This document shows, piece after piece, positions 6,968 through 18,437 of a DNA stretch of 64,000 nt; positions within the stretch are counted from its first letter, which is position 1, and every line of letters begins with the position of its first letter. This DNA is from Agroathelia rolfsii. Lineage: Eukaryota; Basidiomycota; Agaricomycetes; Amylocorticiales; Amylocorticiaceae. The stretch covers positions 1 through 64,000 of the forward strand of contig JABRWF010000006.1 of NCBI GenBank assembly GCA_018343915.1, written 5' to 3'. The notes under the pieces were generated by a model. That model made no database searches and was not told the DNA's origin. It saw only the letters and a program-made list of their open reading frames with translations. The translations under genes were made by a program, and so were the position numbers.

Positions 6968-8206
6968 CTAATATCTAGAATTAAGGCTTCCTGTCCTCTT
7001 CAATGAAGTCTTCCTCATGAGATCCTTACTGACGCTGGTGTCTTGGATGGCCAAACATTCAGCAGGGATCATACCTTGCGAGTTAGAATTGATTTTGCTA
7101 CAATACACCCAACCATCATCGTATATTGCAAGAACGCGAACTGTTTCTCCAATCTGAATTGGCAGTTCATCGGGAAGCGACGGAATGAATTCCGCCACAA
7201 TGGAAGCTACTGTTCCTTCAGGTACACGAACCGGCGGGGTTGGATTAGGTATGGCAGGAAGGACAGATTGTTCGAAACGTGCAGGATTACCGCCAGGAGT
7301 TAGAGATACTGGTGTGCTCGTATGTTGGACAGGCGTAGATGCCCCTATTCTGATCATCGCAGGATGGTCATATGGGCTGGTGACGGACGGTGGAAGATCA
7401 AAATCACCTCCAAAATTGTTTATCGGTACTGGCGGCATAACAGGAGGTACTATCATCTCCAAAGAATGATTATAAATCCGAGACATCCGCGCAGACGAAG
7501 AACATGGCCTCTGGTGTGTGGATGCGCCTTGTAAATAGGGTGTATCAAAGTTTCGCTGGGTTCCCTCTAATGCCTTCTCCAAGTCACGGTCGTTTGAGAG
7601 GGTGTCGGGGCCGGACGGCCATGTTACGGTATTTCTGCGGCCCTGTCTCTTCTGTCTCGCACGGCGACGATATATTGTCAGCCCAAGTGCCCAAAGGAAT
7701 AGCAACGCTACAGGCGCGGTAATTCCAGCGATGAGAGCAACATGAGATTTGCTCAAGAGTTGATGATTCCCGGAGCTACTAGCATCACTCAGGACTGAAG
7801 GAGACGATAGAGCTGCGGTCGAACTGGTGATAACGGGTGTCTGTGTAGAGCCAATAGGGCTTGTATCCAAGCTAGTCGTAGTCGTCACGGGTATGGAACT
7901 GGAACTCGGGACGGCAGTCGTGCTAAAGCTCGATTTGATCGTATTCGATGACGTGGCCGATGTTGACAATCTAGCCGTCGAAGATGGAATTGACCTGGAG
8001 TCAGACGCGCTTGGGCGAGTAGTGGCATCCGTAGGAACCAATCCCGTCTGGGTGATCTGTGTACTTCTCTCTGATGACTGCGTAGGAGTTGCATCATTTA
8101 GTGTCGTAGTAATCGTGGTTCCGGCGGCTGGATTTTCGATTACAATGACCTCTCTGCGGGACGCATTATCCAAGGAAGTGCGGTTCTGTTGTATGAGTAG
8201 AAACAT
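6968..8206 (-). CDS. Single-pass membrane protein with C-terminal SH3 domain (Fus1-like layout)
   Basis: Open frame of 412 residues. Order: Ser/Thr-rich extracellular region (about 1-150) with many TTSS-type runs suited to O-glycosylation; a hydrophobic span near residues 155-178 (VALIAGITAPVALLFLW...) followed by a basic stop-transfer (RRRARQKRQGRR); a disordered cytosolic region; an SH3 domain at about 330-390 with ALYDY-like AEFIPSLPDEL, GDGWV-equivalent YDDGWVY and GMIPAECL (GxxPxxYV position). Upstream (8210-8390) is a CT-rich promoter-like stretch. No signal peptide is seen, so a further 5' exon is possible; alternatively the span is a signal anchor. Likely a cell-surface scaffold; exact role unknown. 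A second protein of the same layout is at 52618-53738. Confidence 0.75.
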   Translation of the reverse strand: MFLLIQQNRTSLDNASRREVIVIENPAAGTTITTTLNDATPTQSSERSTQITQTGLVPTDATTRPSASDSRSIPSSTARLSTSATSSNTIKSSFSTTAVPSSSSIPVTTTTSLDTSPIGSTQTPVITSSTAALSSPSVLSDASSSGNHQLLSKSHVALIAGITAPVALLFLWALGLTIYRRRARQKRQGRRNTVTWPSGPDTLSNDRDLEKALEGTQRNFDTPYLQGASTHQRPCSSSARMSRIYNHSLEMIVPPVMPPVPINNFGGDFDLPPSVTSPYDHPAMIRIGASTPVQHTSTPVSLTPGGNPARFEQSVLPAIPNPTPPVRVPEGTVASIVAEFIPSLPDELPIQIGETVRVLAIYDDGWVYCSKINSNSQGMIPAECLAIQDTSVSKDLMRKTSLKRTGSLNSRY

Positions 8207-9171
8207 AATGTAAAGGGCGTAAAATTACAAGTCACAGATAAGTGAAAAAACTAAAATCAAATAACAAAAGAGGCCTGCTCTTGAGAGGACCCAAAGAAGA
8301 AATGAAAGATAAAAAGATAAAAAGAAAGACCAAAGCCCAGGGGTCAACTGGGAGAGACGGGCGAAGAGAGACGAAAGAAAGTTGGGGCCAGGAGGGCATT
8401 ATAGTATCTGTCGCCTAGAGGTACATCCGAGTCCATGGATAGACCAAGTGATCTGATAGGTTTGATCGTTGTCATCATCAGATGGTGGGTACCAAGCGTT
8501 GCACACTTTCGGCTGCCATTGGCTCACAACGGTTGTTATTACAGGCCAGGGGATTGGAAGAACGGAATTGAACATTCGAAAAGCTGTTGTTCTTTTGCGT
8601 GAAGAAGATAGTATTAAGGAGACAAGCCCGGTAGAAATATTGCCAGATGGCAATGTGAGTTTTGAAAAGTCTTGTAGGTATCCATCAGAAGCCTTGAAGC
8701 TGTGCTGCCAGTGGCCGACTCGAACTCGGCCTGTAACCACTAGCAGCGCCCTACGGCCCGATACGACAACCATGCGGTATACACCTCAGCCTAATAATAC
8801 CTAATACCAATCGATGTGGTCCGTATTATACGTCACTGGTGGTCTTATACCAGTATGTATGGTCTATTGCAACAGTAAAGGAAACGTCAACAAATTTAAT
8901 AATAAAGAGCGTATAGGACAAACAAAATAAATTCAGCACAAGATACGAATATGAAAAAAGGGGTCAAGTATTGTAGACGAGCCAAGGCAGTGTAACTCGC
9001 ATGTGTTCAGAAGATAAGCGTATAATCAAATTCCACGAAAATGTATTAATATCATATATGGATCAAAGTAGCCAGTTGCAACTATTCGACTCCAGCGCAC
9101 ACCGTGATCACGGAACCAGACTTGCTGAAGGAACAAGCGTACCAATAACATAGGGACTATAGGATAATACT
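8207..9171. other. Intergenic region with one long hairpin
   Basis: Contains the CT-rich upstream region of the SH3 gene (to about 8390) and an unassigned open frame on the minus strand (8399-8773, 124 codons) without recognisable domains. A hairpin lies at 8704-8747, in which GCTGCCAGTGG pairs with CCACTAGCAGC with one mismatch. The rest (8800-9171) is AT-rich with nothing recognised. Confidence 0.45.
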
Positions 9172-11954
9172 TCAAGTTCTCGACACGCCGTAGGAAATGG
9201 TATGTGGGCGACCGTTCGTTTGACTCAAGCTAAGTTCAGATATGGCGGGTAAATCCTGGGGAACGGAGGGAAAGGCATCAAAGATGCTTTCATCAAATAT
9301 CCCGGTTGAGTTAGGGCTTGGAAGGAAGGTAGAAGAGGAATCCTGTGACAACCACGAGCTGGGGCGGTGGAAACCATCCGCAGGATTGCCTGTGGTAGGG
9401 TGCGAAGGTGATGGGATAAGAGAATTTTGGGTTTGAGTCGATGAGTAAGGGTCCAGTGATGGCCCTCGAGAGGGCATGGAAGGAACGTCGGAAGTAATAG
9501 ATGCATTATCTAGTCGGTCGATACTTCAGATAAAATCTCGAACCAAATACAAAAGAACATACCAGAGGTACTAGCACCAGACTTGGTCCTCTTCCTTTGT
9601 AATAATTTGCCAGCGAAGCTAGCTGCACGCCCAATCCCTATACCACTTTTCTTTCTTGCTAAAGACCAGGCGCGTCCACTCTTGACAGACATCGCATCTG
9701 TAGGGTGTAAAGATGATTCATAGGAATCATCACCTGGCGTTACCAGACAGTCGTCATAGGATGTTTCGGATGTGGTTGATATACTTTGTCTGTGATGGGC
9801 GGAAGCTTCGTATGCCGAGACTGGACGACCGGTAGTCTTCTTGCGGAAGGTCGAGAAATACCGCGGCACAGAAGGTTTGGAAGGGATGTTAGGCACGGTT
9901 TCACCTTGGGAAGTTGCTTGGATTTCGGAAGAAGGCTCAAGATAGCTCAACTGCTCGGGAGTTACGATGGTGGGTACACCCGTGGGTGTGACCGTCGAAG
10001 TATTCAACTGAATTCGCACATCTGAAGTAGATGTCAAGAGACTGTCACTCTGCAACAGACTGGTTGAACGAGGTCCTGGGGTGATAATCTTGTGTTCTGT
10101 GGTCGAAGGAGCTACATCGACAGAAATTTCTTTGTCGGAAGCCTCTGGGGCATCCAAACTTGGTGATGGTGATCGTGCAGAAGGAATAGGGTCAACAGAT
10201 GGTTCCGCTGGGGCTATTTCGGTGAAGTCGCCGCCTTCCTGTAGATGTAGTTCTAGTAGTGCGGCATTCTCCAGGAGCATTTCCAGATCACCGTAGCCAG
10301 GTGTCGACGGAGCCTGCAAGCTTCTGACAGCGGTCCGTTCAATTCCAGATGACTGAGACGTCTCGGACAAGGAGGGTATAGCAGACCCCGTCTTGATTTG
10401 GGACAACATGATAGGCTGAGGCTCGGAGACTTTGCGATGAACTACGGCTTTGAAGGATGATTTGGTTTCCCGTGCTTTGCTGCTAGCGGCGCTGCTGTTG
10501 GATTCAACACCGCTGGACTCGATGTCACTATGCCGCGTTGTAGATAAAGATGCGGAAGATGGTTGGTATTCCTGGGAGGTCGCAATTTTCAATGCCTTAC
10601 CACTGGAGGCAGAACCTTCGATATCGTAAGGTGAGATTCTATGTGGCGGGTGAGATTCTGATTTAATTGTAGACGTCATAGCAGCTGAGTCAGCATGGTC
10701 ATCCAACTTGGGGGAGACAACAACAGTAGTTGCGCGACTAGTCGGCTGAATAACGCGTGATGCGACACGAACATCAACCGGTTTGAAATGGATATTGATA
10801 CTTGAACTTGTCAGATCTAAATCACCCACACTAGTCTCGGCTTCCAATTCAGAGAAGGAAGTCTCGTCGACGACTTGGGGTTTGGTTAAAGACGAAGGCA
10901 CTTCACGATTTGATATGTCCAATTGAGACGTTATAGGTGCTGGAGCCATTGCCAAAGCGTCGGCACCCTCAGATGGAGAGGTACTTGGATATCAAGCGTT
11001 AAAACGCCAGAATGGAAGATTGAAATTACCCACTCACATTGATTCTTGCTTTGGACTAACTTTCAGGTTGAACGTAGAGGTAGTAGGGGTTTTTTCCGAC
11101 TCGAGAATCGGATGATCGGGAGATGAGACCGTTGAAACAGAAAAATCAGAGATTCCCTTTGCATTCGACAGGCTTACATCCTTGATGGACGACTCGAAAG
11201 ATGCCGATCTATCAATAGGTGCTATGGCAAGCCAATGCAAGTGGCCTCAGATATCATAGGACCCGTAAAACCCAAAAGTATTATCTAACCTTTGTTCAAC
11301 AGAGAAGCGGCCATGTCCGGGGATATCTTGTCAGTGATCGTGTCTTGATGAAATGTATGTCCAATGGTTTCATTGGGAACAGATGCAGGTAACATTGTTA
11401 CATCAGAAGAGAGCTGAGGAGACTGTGGAAGAGAAAGGGTGTTGGAAACGGGTGAGACCAAGGGCGTGGTGGGAGTATCGTGCTTGGTGGAAGCGAGGAC
11501 CCGTGATGCACTATCTGGTGACGGGGACGCGACACGGGACTCGTCCGGTAGCATGGGTGAGGATGAGCGACTGCTTGTTTGACTGAGTGCAGAAGTGCCG
11601 CTGGCGCTCCTAGCATATCCCGGTATACGATTGCCATACAGCTCTTTACTTTTATTCCCTTCAGGCTGGGTAGGTGGTGCGCCCATACCAAAACTTCCAC
11701 GTGGAACAGGAACGCCGCCTTTTTTTTCAAACCTGGCAATCTTGTCTCTCAGTGCATTAGCATTTCCAGCACCAGCACTCGCTGGTGGGGCGGTTGGTGG
11801 TGAACCAGTTGGCTTGTGCGTGGGCGGTGTGACATTGCGCTGCTGCAGTGCTGCTATCCTCTCTTTGAGATTAACGGGTGGGGGTGGACCTCCTGACCTG
11901 ATATAAAATACCTTAGACCAGGAAACGCATGGCTCGAGAACCGTTTACTTACAT
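9172..11954 (-). CDS. Aim21-like, largely disordered protein (start codon split by an intron)
   Basis: Exons, minus strand: 11954-11953, 11897-11290, 11221-11038, 10983-9563, 9509-9172; introns of 55, 68, 54 and 53 nt; total 2553 nt, 850 residues. The ATG is split: AT ends exon 1 before GTAAGT and G opens exon 2, giving MSGGPPPPVNLKERIAALQQ. Early residues carry two short basic helices (LKERIAALQQR and ALRDKIARFEKKGG) and PVPRGSFGMGAPP. The remainder is Ser/Thr/Pro-rich and disordered, with a basic patch (SFAGKLLQRKRTKSG) near the C-terminus. Basidiomycete proteins of this layout are annotated as altered inheritance of mitochondria 21, an actin-patch regulator in yeast; I hold that assignment loosely. 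The gene model itself is well supported by frame closure at every junction. Confidence 0.75.
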
Positions 11955-12395
11955 AGTTTAAGAAGCGAGGAATGGGATGAGAAATGGTAGTGCTGTTAGA
12001 AGACGAACAACAGAGCGGCCAGCGACTGCATCAAAAGGATTGGTTGGGGCACTAAGGAAGTAAGGAAAGTTGCTGGCCCTGATCTCAACTGCGATATTCA
12101 GGGCACAATGATGGAAGAATAGATGGTATCGGTGGTTTAGCCAGCCAAGGCAAGCAATGACCCAAATGTTTTGGGAGTTAGACCACGGTGTAAGAACGAG
12201 TGAGGATTTGTATAGGTAAACGCCGAGAACTATAGTCCTTTTTATTATGAACCCGTTACGCAATACACATTCTTCTGCCGCCGCCATGCCGTGAAGTCTT
12301 GTGTATGGCCCTCTTGTAACTACATTCAACTAGGAGGTAAATAAAGTAAGGTGTGTACATTTCTCTACGAGTTTATTTGCTCCATACTGTACACG
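11955..12395. other. Intergenic region between two minus-strand genes
   Basis: Holds the 5' leader and promoter of the Aim21-like gene (upstream of 11954) and the 3' end of the TRF4 transcription unit. The overlapping minus-strand open frame at 11958-12329 has no family features. Confidence 0.5.
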
Positions 12396-14518
12396 CTATA
12401 AGTTGTCATCGTTGTTTCCTGCTGGTCCCTTTGACAGCCAGTAATCCCATCGCGCTACTACTATCTCAGGGGCTCCATTACCGCGAACACGTCCTCTCAA
12501 GCTTGTCTCTAGCAGACGCTCGGAAGTTTCGACGGAAGCTGTGGTGCCCTCCTTCTCTGACTCATCGTCATCAGTCGTGTAGACAGGAAGCACTTCGAGT
12601 GGAAAATCAATTCTGCGTCGTTTAGAGGGCAGTCCCTGTGTCCGGCCAATGTCATATCGTCCTTCTTCTTCGCCTTCAGAACGATGCCTGGTGCCCCCTT
12701 CGTCCGAGCTAATATCCATATTTGCCTCCTCATGAAATAACACCTCGGAGCTATGAACATTTTGCTCTTGTGAGGTGGGATCATCACGTTTAGAAGGACT
12801 ACGTCGGATACGTGAGGCCTGTGAGGACCGTCTTGCTGTCATCGTCATATCTGGTATAGGATGCGGCTTTTCAAGGCCGAGTCGCGCATGCAAAGTGCCA
12901 TTTGCATATACTTGTGACACTAGTCGACGGTGATTGACAATCTAAACAATATGAGAAGAAACAATCATATCTTGAATTGAGATCTTTTTACATACCTCTT
13001 GGGGAACTCGAAGAATCGATTTTAACATGCTAAAGTCCTCTGGTGATTGTTCTTGTGGTGACCGCAAACTAACGTAGCGACCTTCCTTCATAGCAGACAA
13101 AGTCCCAGCAAGATTGAATGCGGAGGACGTAAGGATATCATGCGCACCAGCAAAGGTCGCACGAACCTTGGGCATATTGAAGGAATTCCTGGGTATATCG
13201 TTTGCTGTGAATAAATGTTGTTATAATCGGAAATATTTGAGTAGACCTCAGAGGAAAAGCGCACATTCATCAATAGGATCTTCTATAGACAGAAGATAAT
13301 CGCGTTTGAAATCAAAGAACCCTCGCTCTTTCTTGTTGTAATATGTTCCGCCTCCTACAAGCGAAATACCAGTTTCTCGATAATTAAAATAGCGACCATA
13401 GAATTCAAAGAATTCTATTATGAGAACGCCCAGGTTCTGATCTGCATCGACCTCCCCACTCCTGATCTTCGGGTGCATTTGCAGAAAGCTGATAGCTAAG
13501 CATACGATGCTGTAGCTACCTAAGCCGCCACTATAGACTTCGTTCAGGGAGCGTTGACTAAGGAACATTTTGATGATAAGGACGAGGGCTTTTATAGCTT
13601 TTTCATGGCGCATTGAACGCAAGAATCCTGTAACCACCTTGCCAGCAGTTACGCCATTTCCTTGGTTCACACTGATATCAACGCTAAATCCGCCAAGCCG
13701 ATGCAGCGTGACAAATTTGACGATAGGAACCTTGGCCTTCGCGATGACAGTAACATTACTAGTAAGGCCGGCGCGTCGGATAACGTTTGCCAATGAGCGA
13801 AGGACAGTGTTTTTTTCTGTATGCGCCATAACATCCGAATTAACGACAAGGTCGATATCGCTGTTGAATTTTGTAGTCGTGAAGAGAATCATCAACAAAG
13901 TGAACTCACCCAAGTGGAAGGTAGAGCTTTGTTTCAAAGCTACCAAAAGGATACACACTAGCGTCGGGAAAGGCAGCAACAATCGCTTGTTCAATGAGCT
14001 TTACTGTCAAATGGCGGAGTTTGTCCTCGGTTGAGGAAGGGGAAATGTATGTCACGAATGCATCGACCTCTCGATGTAGCCTTGATCACGGTCATTAATT
14101 GTTTGAGTTGCAACATGATATCGAGCTCACATTTCGGCCACGTTGCGACAAGCCAGAAAATCAACGCCGTGGATCCATGGAGCCTGTGGGCAGAAATGGC
14201 TTTTCCTCGACTGGATCACTTCATTATCATCGAAGACCAAGTCATATTTGCGTTTGCTACCAGTCGTTGTCTCTGTTTCTTTTCGTTTGTGTACTTCTCT
14301 AGGTGCGTCTTGCTTGTTTGTAATCTTTTCTTCTACTTCCTGCCTTTTTTCCTCGGGCGGTGAATATTGCAAAGACTCAGACAGAGGATCAGACTCCGGA
14401 GCGAAAGGAATATAGTCATCCCCAAGATCTGCGGAGTGGGTGCTACGTGCCAGGTCATTTTTCTGTAACCTACTCAATTAGGGGATATTAGTATGTCGGT
14501 AAGGCAAATATGAGACAT
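12396..14518 (-). CDS. TRF4: Trf4/Cid14-type non-canonical poly(A) polymerase
   Basis: Catalytic subunit of a TRAMP-type complex that oligoadenylates aberrant nuclear RNAs for exosome decay. Supported exons, minus strand: 14469-14131, 14080-13910, 13860-13265, 13204-12996, 12941-12396. The nucleotidyltransferase core shows FGSFETKLYLPLGDIDLVV (GS motif plus two of the catalytic Asp) and FSVDISVN (third Asp). The helical part reads NQGNGV...LSQRSLNEVYSGGLGSYS. The PAP-associated segment is NLGVLIIEFFEFYGRYFNY. The C-terminal tail is acidic and low in complexity. The 5' end is uncertain. An AT at 14518-14517 joined to G14469 would make a start codon split by a 47-nt intron with a perfect TACTAAT branch site but weak GTCTCA donor. 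Alternatively exon 1 lies in the open frame at 14578-14805. Divergent from TDP1. Confidence 0.88.
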
Positions 14519-14577
14519 AAGATATAGAGCTGACGTTTCTGTATGAATAGAAAGTATTTCGGATCCTTTATTAGGGT

Positions 14578-14805
14578 TTATAAATTACTTCTGCCATTCG
14601 AGAAACACTGTGTACCTCGATTCCCTTGATTGCGGAGGCGGCTATCTAAGCCTCTTGACGAACCGTTGCTTTCTGAAACATTAGATGATGCCCCAGCACG
14701 GCTGGATGTCTGTTGCTGTCCATACTTGTCGCGAAACTTCTTTATGTCTGATTCAACAACATAGTCCTTGACTGCATGGTGCATGGCACTACGGAAGATT
14801 GACAT
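14578..14805 (-). CDS. Short open frame, possibly the first exon of TRF4 or a separate small gene
   Basis: Starts with ATG at 14805 (MSIFRSAMHHAVKDYV) and encodes a charged helix (DIKKFRDKYG), then a Ser/Asn/Gly-rich stretch. The codon pattern looks coding, but no domain is recognised. It lies between the TRF4 body and the TDP1 promoter. A donor at about 14614 (CA before GTGTTT) would join in frame to the TRF4 exon beginning at 14469, but the donor is atypical. Confidence 0.4.
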   Translation of the reverse strand: MSIFRSAMHHAVKDYVVESDIKKFRDKYGQQQTSSRAGASSNVSESNGSSRGLDSRLRNQGNRGTQCFSNGRSNL

Positions 14806-15001
14806 GGAATTGTACCACTGCTAGAGATATGATTGTAGCTGCGAGTGGCTGCTAGTCACTAGTAGTGCCAGTGAGCGGTGATCCGGTATGGCTAGTCACG
14901 TGCTCTGAGGTGAAGCTGTGAACGTGCTAGACTATCGAAATTGCCCCGCCGTCACCGCTGTTTATATCATACCGCCATACCACTACATACCTGTCCCAGA
15001 A

Positions 15002-17871
15002 ATGAACGATGAAATTGAAGATGAGCAGCTCAGAAAAGCAATCGAACTCAGTCTACAGGAGCATCAACACCCATTAATTTCATCTTCTCAAAACAATGAC
15101 GAACTCGTATTTCAAAGACAAATCGAACAAGCGATACGAGAATCCCGCAAGGCTTCGGACGCTGTAGATGCCCATAATGAACATCAGACATTCACGGCGC
15201 AGCACAGGGGTGAACAGTTGCAGATTGTTTCCACTCTTGCCACAAATGCGATGTCCAGTGTGATGGACGCATCTGGATCACTACAACCTCGACTATCCCA
15301 ACCTTCGTCTTTTCTGTCTGAGCGCGCCAAGCTGGAGCAGGAAAGACTTACGAGGCAGAAACGACTCAGACCCGATATCATTCAAGATAGTGCTCTCGAA
15401 GACGACATAGATTGCCCAGCTAAGAGGCAACGTGCCTCCTCACTCTGTCCAGACGGCGGTGCTGACTTGCGCTTACGCAGTCCTGTCGAGGAAACTACCG
15501 AGTCATCGTCAAAAGAATTGCCAAATGACATCACTAAAGTCTCGAACGATCATCAGAATGCAATCTATTGGGACGGGGAAATAAGGCAAACAGCATGCGT
15601 AATGAGCAAACTCAGGAAGGATAGAGGGCAGACTTTCAAATTAAGTGAAATCATTGGAAATGTAAGTATGAAATATGTTTGCTAAGCCCATGACACTACC
15701 TCCTGATTATATTTCTGCAATATTTATACTTTTTCTTAACATATGATACAATCCGGCGGATGGTGCACAGAAATCGGACATTTCTCATGCTATATTATGC
15801 TCATATTCTCTTGATCTTTCATGGATATATGATTTTTTTCTGCCATCAACACCTGTAGTCATTGTTACTCAGCCTGGTCCCACTGGGGCCAGTATGAGAT
15901 ACGCATTTCCGAATTGGGTCCTGACAACACCCGGCTTAGGACCAAGTGGCAGAGGATGTATGCATATTAAGGTCGGCCGAATCAGTGTGCGCTTTGTAGG
16001 AGAGTGTTTTTATCTGACATCTAACCTTCTAGTTAATCATGGTCAGTTGGTTTTGATACTTCAGAACTGATGGATAAATATCATTCTCAATACTAAAGTT
16101 GACACGCTATTTGTTGTCCTCCATGCACTCGTTATTCCGATGATTTGGTGATGTTTTCATCACCAGTTGTTCTACAAATCAGGCCGCCTTCGCATTGCCA
16201 TTCCCACGGCAAATCTTGTGGTCGCAGACTGGAAATATATTGAAAATGTACGAGCAGCTTGAAATTTATTCTCTTGACTGGTATTGGATATGCCTAATGC
16301 TATGCTTTCAATGGCTCACCATCTGAGTTATACATAATTCATGTTGATGAAGATAGAGCATTCTTTCCCCCTCCTTGTCGATTATAATTGGCCACTGATG
16401 TAGCATTTCAACAGACTGTATGGCTTCAAGACCTTCCCTGCTGTTCATCTTCAAACCCAAAGCTGCTACTACAGCGAAATACCAAGAAAGATGAAAACTC
16501 CGAAGATTTTGAAACGATGGTTCGGGAGGCTTTAACGGCCTTGAACTTACCAAACGCATGGGAAGTTCTCAGAATGGATGTTGGTTCTCTATATTCTCAT
16601 ACACCCATAGAAAAACTCACCCTTCTCAAAAGCATCCCGAACTTCCCATATTTGCGGATCTCTTCTCTTCATATGATTTTTCTCGAGTTAAAGTTGCACT
16701 AGTGGCAAGTTTAGTCGGGAGACGCGAGGGCTGGCCCAGCGTGATTCGAACGGGTCATACCAGGCTGATGAAAGCATTAATAACGATGAATTTAAGTCGT
16801 GGTGATGTAAAATTGGAATGTCAGGTCAGTTTCTTTTATCTTTATCGCAACTCGGTATATAAATCTCTCTTTGATTCGGACTGGTGATACTATGCAAAGG
16901 GGTCGTCCATCGGTCAATATTCTACGCAATGGCTCCACGAATTCTTACATTCTGCGAAAGGGCTTTCTGCCCAAACATGGTATGTCGAGAACAGAGAGTT
17001 CAGTGTATCCAGTCCTCAATCTTCCTTTCTGAACGGAAACTCCCGGAAATCCAGGCTTGATACCCCCAAAACTAGACGAGCTAAGCTTCCGATTCCCATC
17101 GATATCAAAGTTATTTTTCCTAGTAGGAAAGCTGTTGAAGAGAGTACACTGGGAGTTCAGGCAAGTCAGGTTTCCCAAAATCTTCGTTCATATGCTTGTT
17201 CCTAAAACTAAAGTGATTTAGGGAGGTGGCACTATCTTCTGCTCACGTCGCCAGTGGTATGCCGCGAATTTCCCAAGGGAATTATTTCATGATTCGAAAA
17301 GTAAAGGAGGGCTGGCTTTAATGCATTCAAAGGCGCGCTACAAGAAAGTATAGTTTCACAAGCAAAGCTGATGGTGTTAAGTAGATGATTATCGCTACAT
17401 TCAAAGATAAAGAACAGGAACCTATAGAAGTTCCCGAGGATGACGATTCAGATATCGAGATTGTTGAAGGCAAATTTTTCTTTCATATGTTTTCTGCTTT
17501 ACTAATTTCGTGTTTTTGAGTGTAGACAACTTGCCTATTGGTTGGGTTTATATCGGGTCTCATAATTTCACACCTGCGGCATGGGGTAATTTGAGTGGAT
17601 CAGCTTTCAACCCCGTCATGAATGTAAGTCTTTGGCTTTCACTTTCGGAAGATGCCATTGGATATTGACCTCTCCAGAACATCAACTTTGAAATGGGAGT
17701 TGTGTTCCCTTTAAAGGACAAGGATAGCCTTGAACGGATTGCATGCTTTGAGAGGCCCCCAAGGAAATACAGTCACAATGATAAGCCATGGGTATAAAAC
17801 TTTCATTTTGATTGATGTGGTATATGCTCATTTTTCCATGTTTCCAGATGCAAGAAGAAATCGACTGCTAA
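15002..17871 (+). CDS. TDP1: Tyrosyl-DNA phosphodiesterase 1 with N-terminal ubiquitin-interacting motifs
   Basis: Removes stalled topoisomerase I peptides and other 3' adducts from DNA. Twelve exons: 15002-15661, 15771-15971, 16033-16041, 16167-16247, 16415-16579, 16633-16824, 16900-17160, 17222-17332, 17385-17469, 17526-17623, 17678-17791, 17848-17871; about 666 residues. N-terminus: two UIM-like helices (EQLRKAIELSLQEH and FQRQIEQAIRESRK). First HKN motif: GCMHIK joined through a 9-nt exon (LIM) to LFYKSGRLRIAIPTANLV. Second: GLALMHSK...WVYIGSHNFTPAAWG. The protein ends in PWMQEEIDC. Introns at 17161, 17470 and probably 17333 start with GC. The phase at 17332 is the weakest junction. An in-frame ATG at 14918 would add 28 residues; 15002 is preferred because it starts just before the first UIM. 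Confidence 0.9.
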
Positions 17872-18024
17872 CAGTCCAAACCCAACTTCAAGATAGCTCA
17901 ACGCTTTTAGAATTTTCTCGTCCAGATTGACGCATTAAATTACGTAACGGATAATATTGTCATGATAAACTTCATCATTGCCATCATTATTTCTTTAAAG
18001 TGATGAGATAAGCTAGCATGCTAG
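17872..18024. other. TDP1 3' flank
   Basis: Short AT-rich sequence between the TDP1 stop and the inverted-repeat element; nothing else is seen. Confidence 0.4.
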
Positions 18025-18307
18025 TAAGGTAGCTCTCATGCAAAACCTGCGACCCCCAAAGCGGACATTCATGTCACACTTGCACTTTTGGCGGGGATTT
18101 GGCAGGTAAAACACCTTCCAACTGCATCTCCTCCTTCAAATGAAGCTTTTTTCAAAAACTAAAACCACAAACTTTTAGATAATGAGTGAAGCTGTACATG
18201 TAGACCATCATGATTGCGGCATTGAAGATAGTCAGTGATCCGATAGGCTGTAGTCACACTTGTCACAGTGTCACGAGGGTCGCAGGTTTTGCATGAGAGC
18301 TACCTTA
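18025..18307. mobile_element. MITE with perfect 29-bp terminal inverted repeats and TA target duplication
   Basis: 18027-18055 is the exact reverse complement of 18277-18305, beginning AGGTAGCTCTCATGC. Each side is flanked by TA (18025-18026, 18306-18307). The element is about 279 bp, non-coding, with no open frame. Size, perfect termini and TA duplication fit a non-autonomous Tc1/mariner-like MITE. Perfect termini suggest recent insertion. Confidence 0.85.
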
Positions 18308-18437
18308 GTTGATAACGCTTTGTTTAAACTTCCTAGTGTGCGCTCCGAATCATGCCTACTGTTCTTCCATGACTTATCAGTCACCATTTACCAAACAGGC
18401 ACCTAGGATATACATTCTGAGACCCAGAAACTAGATA

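Noticed and set aside
8660..8760. tRNA gene on the minus strand
   Set aside because: A B-box-like GTTCGAGTC is present, but acceptor, D and anticodon arms cannot be formed; kept only as a hairpin finding.
8399..8773. 124-codon open frame as the 5' exon of the SH3 gene
   Set aside because: No splice pair of normal size and phase joins it to the SH3 frame, and a CT-rich promoter-like stretch lies between them.
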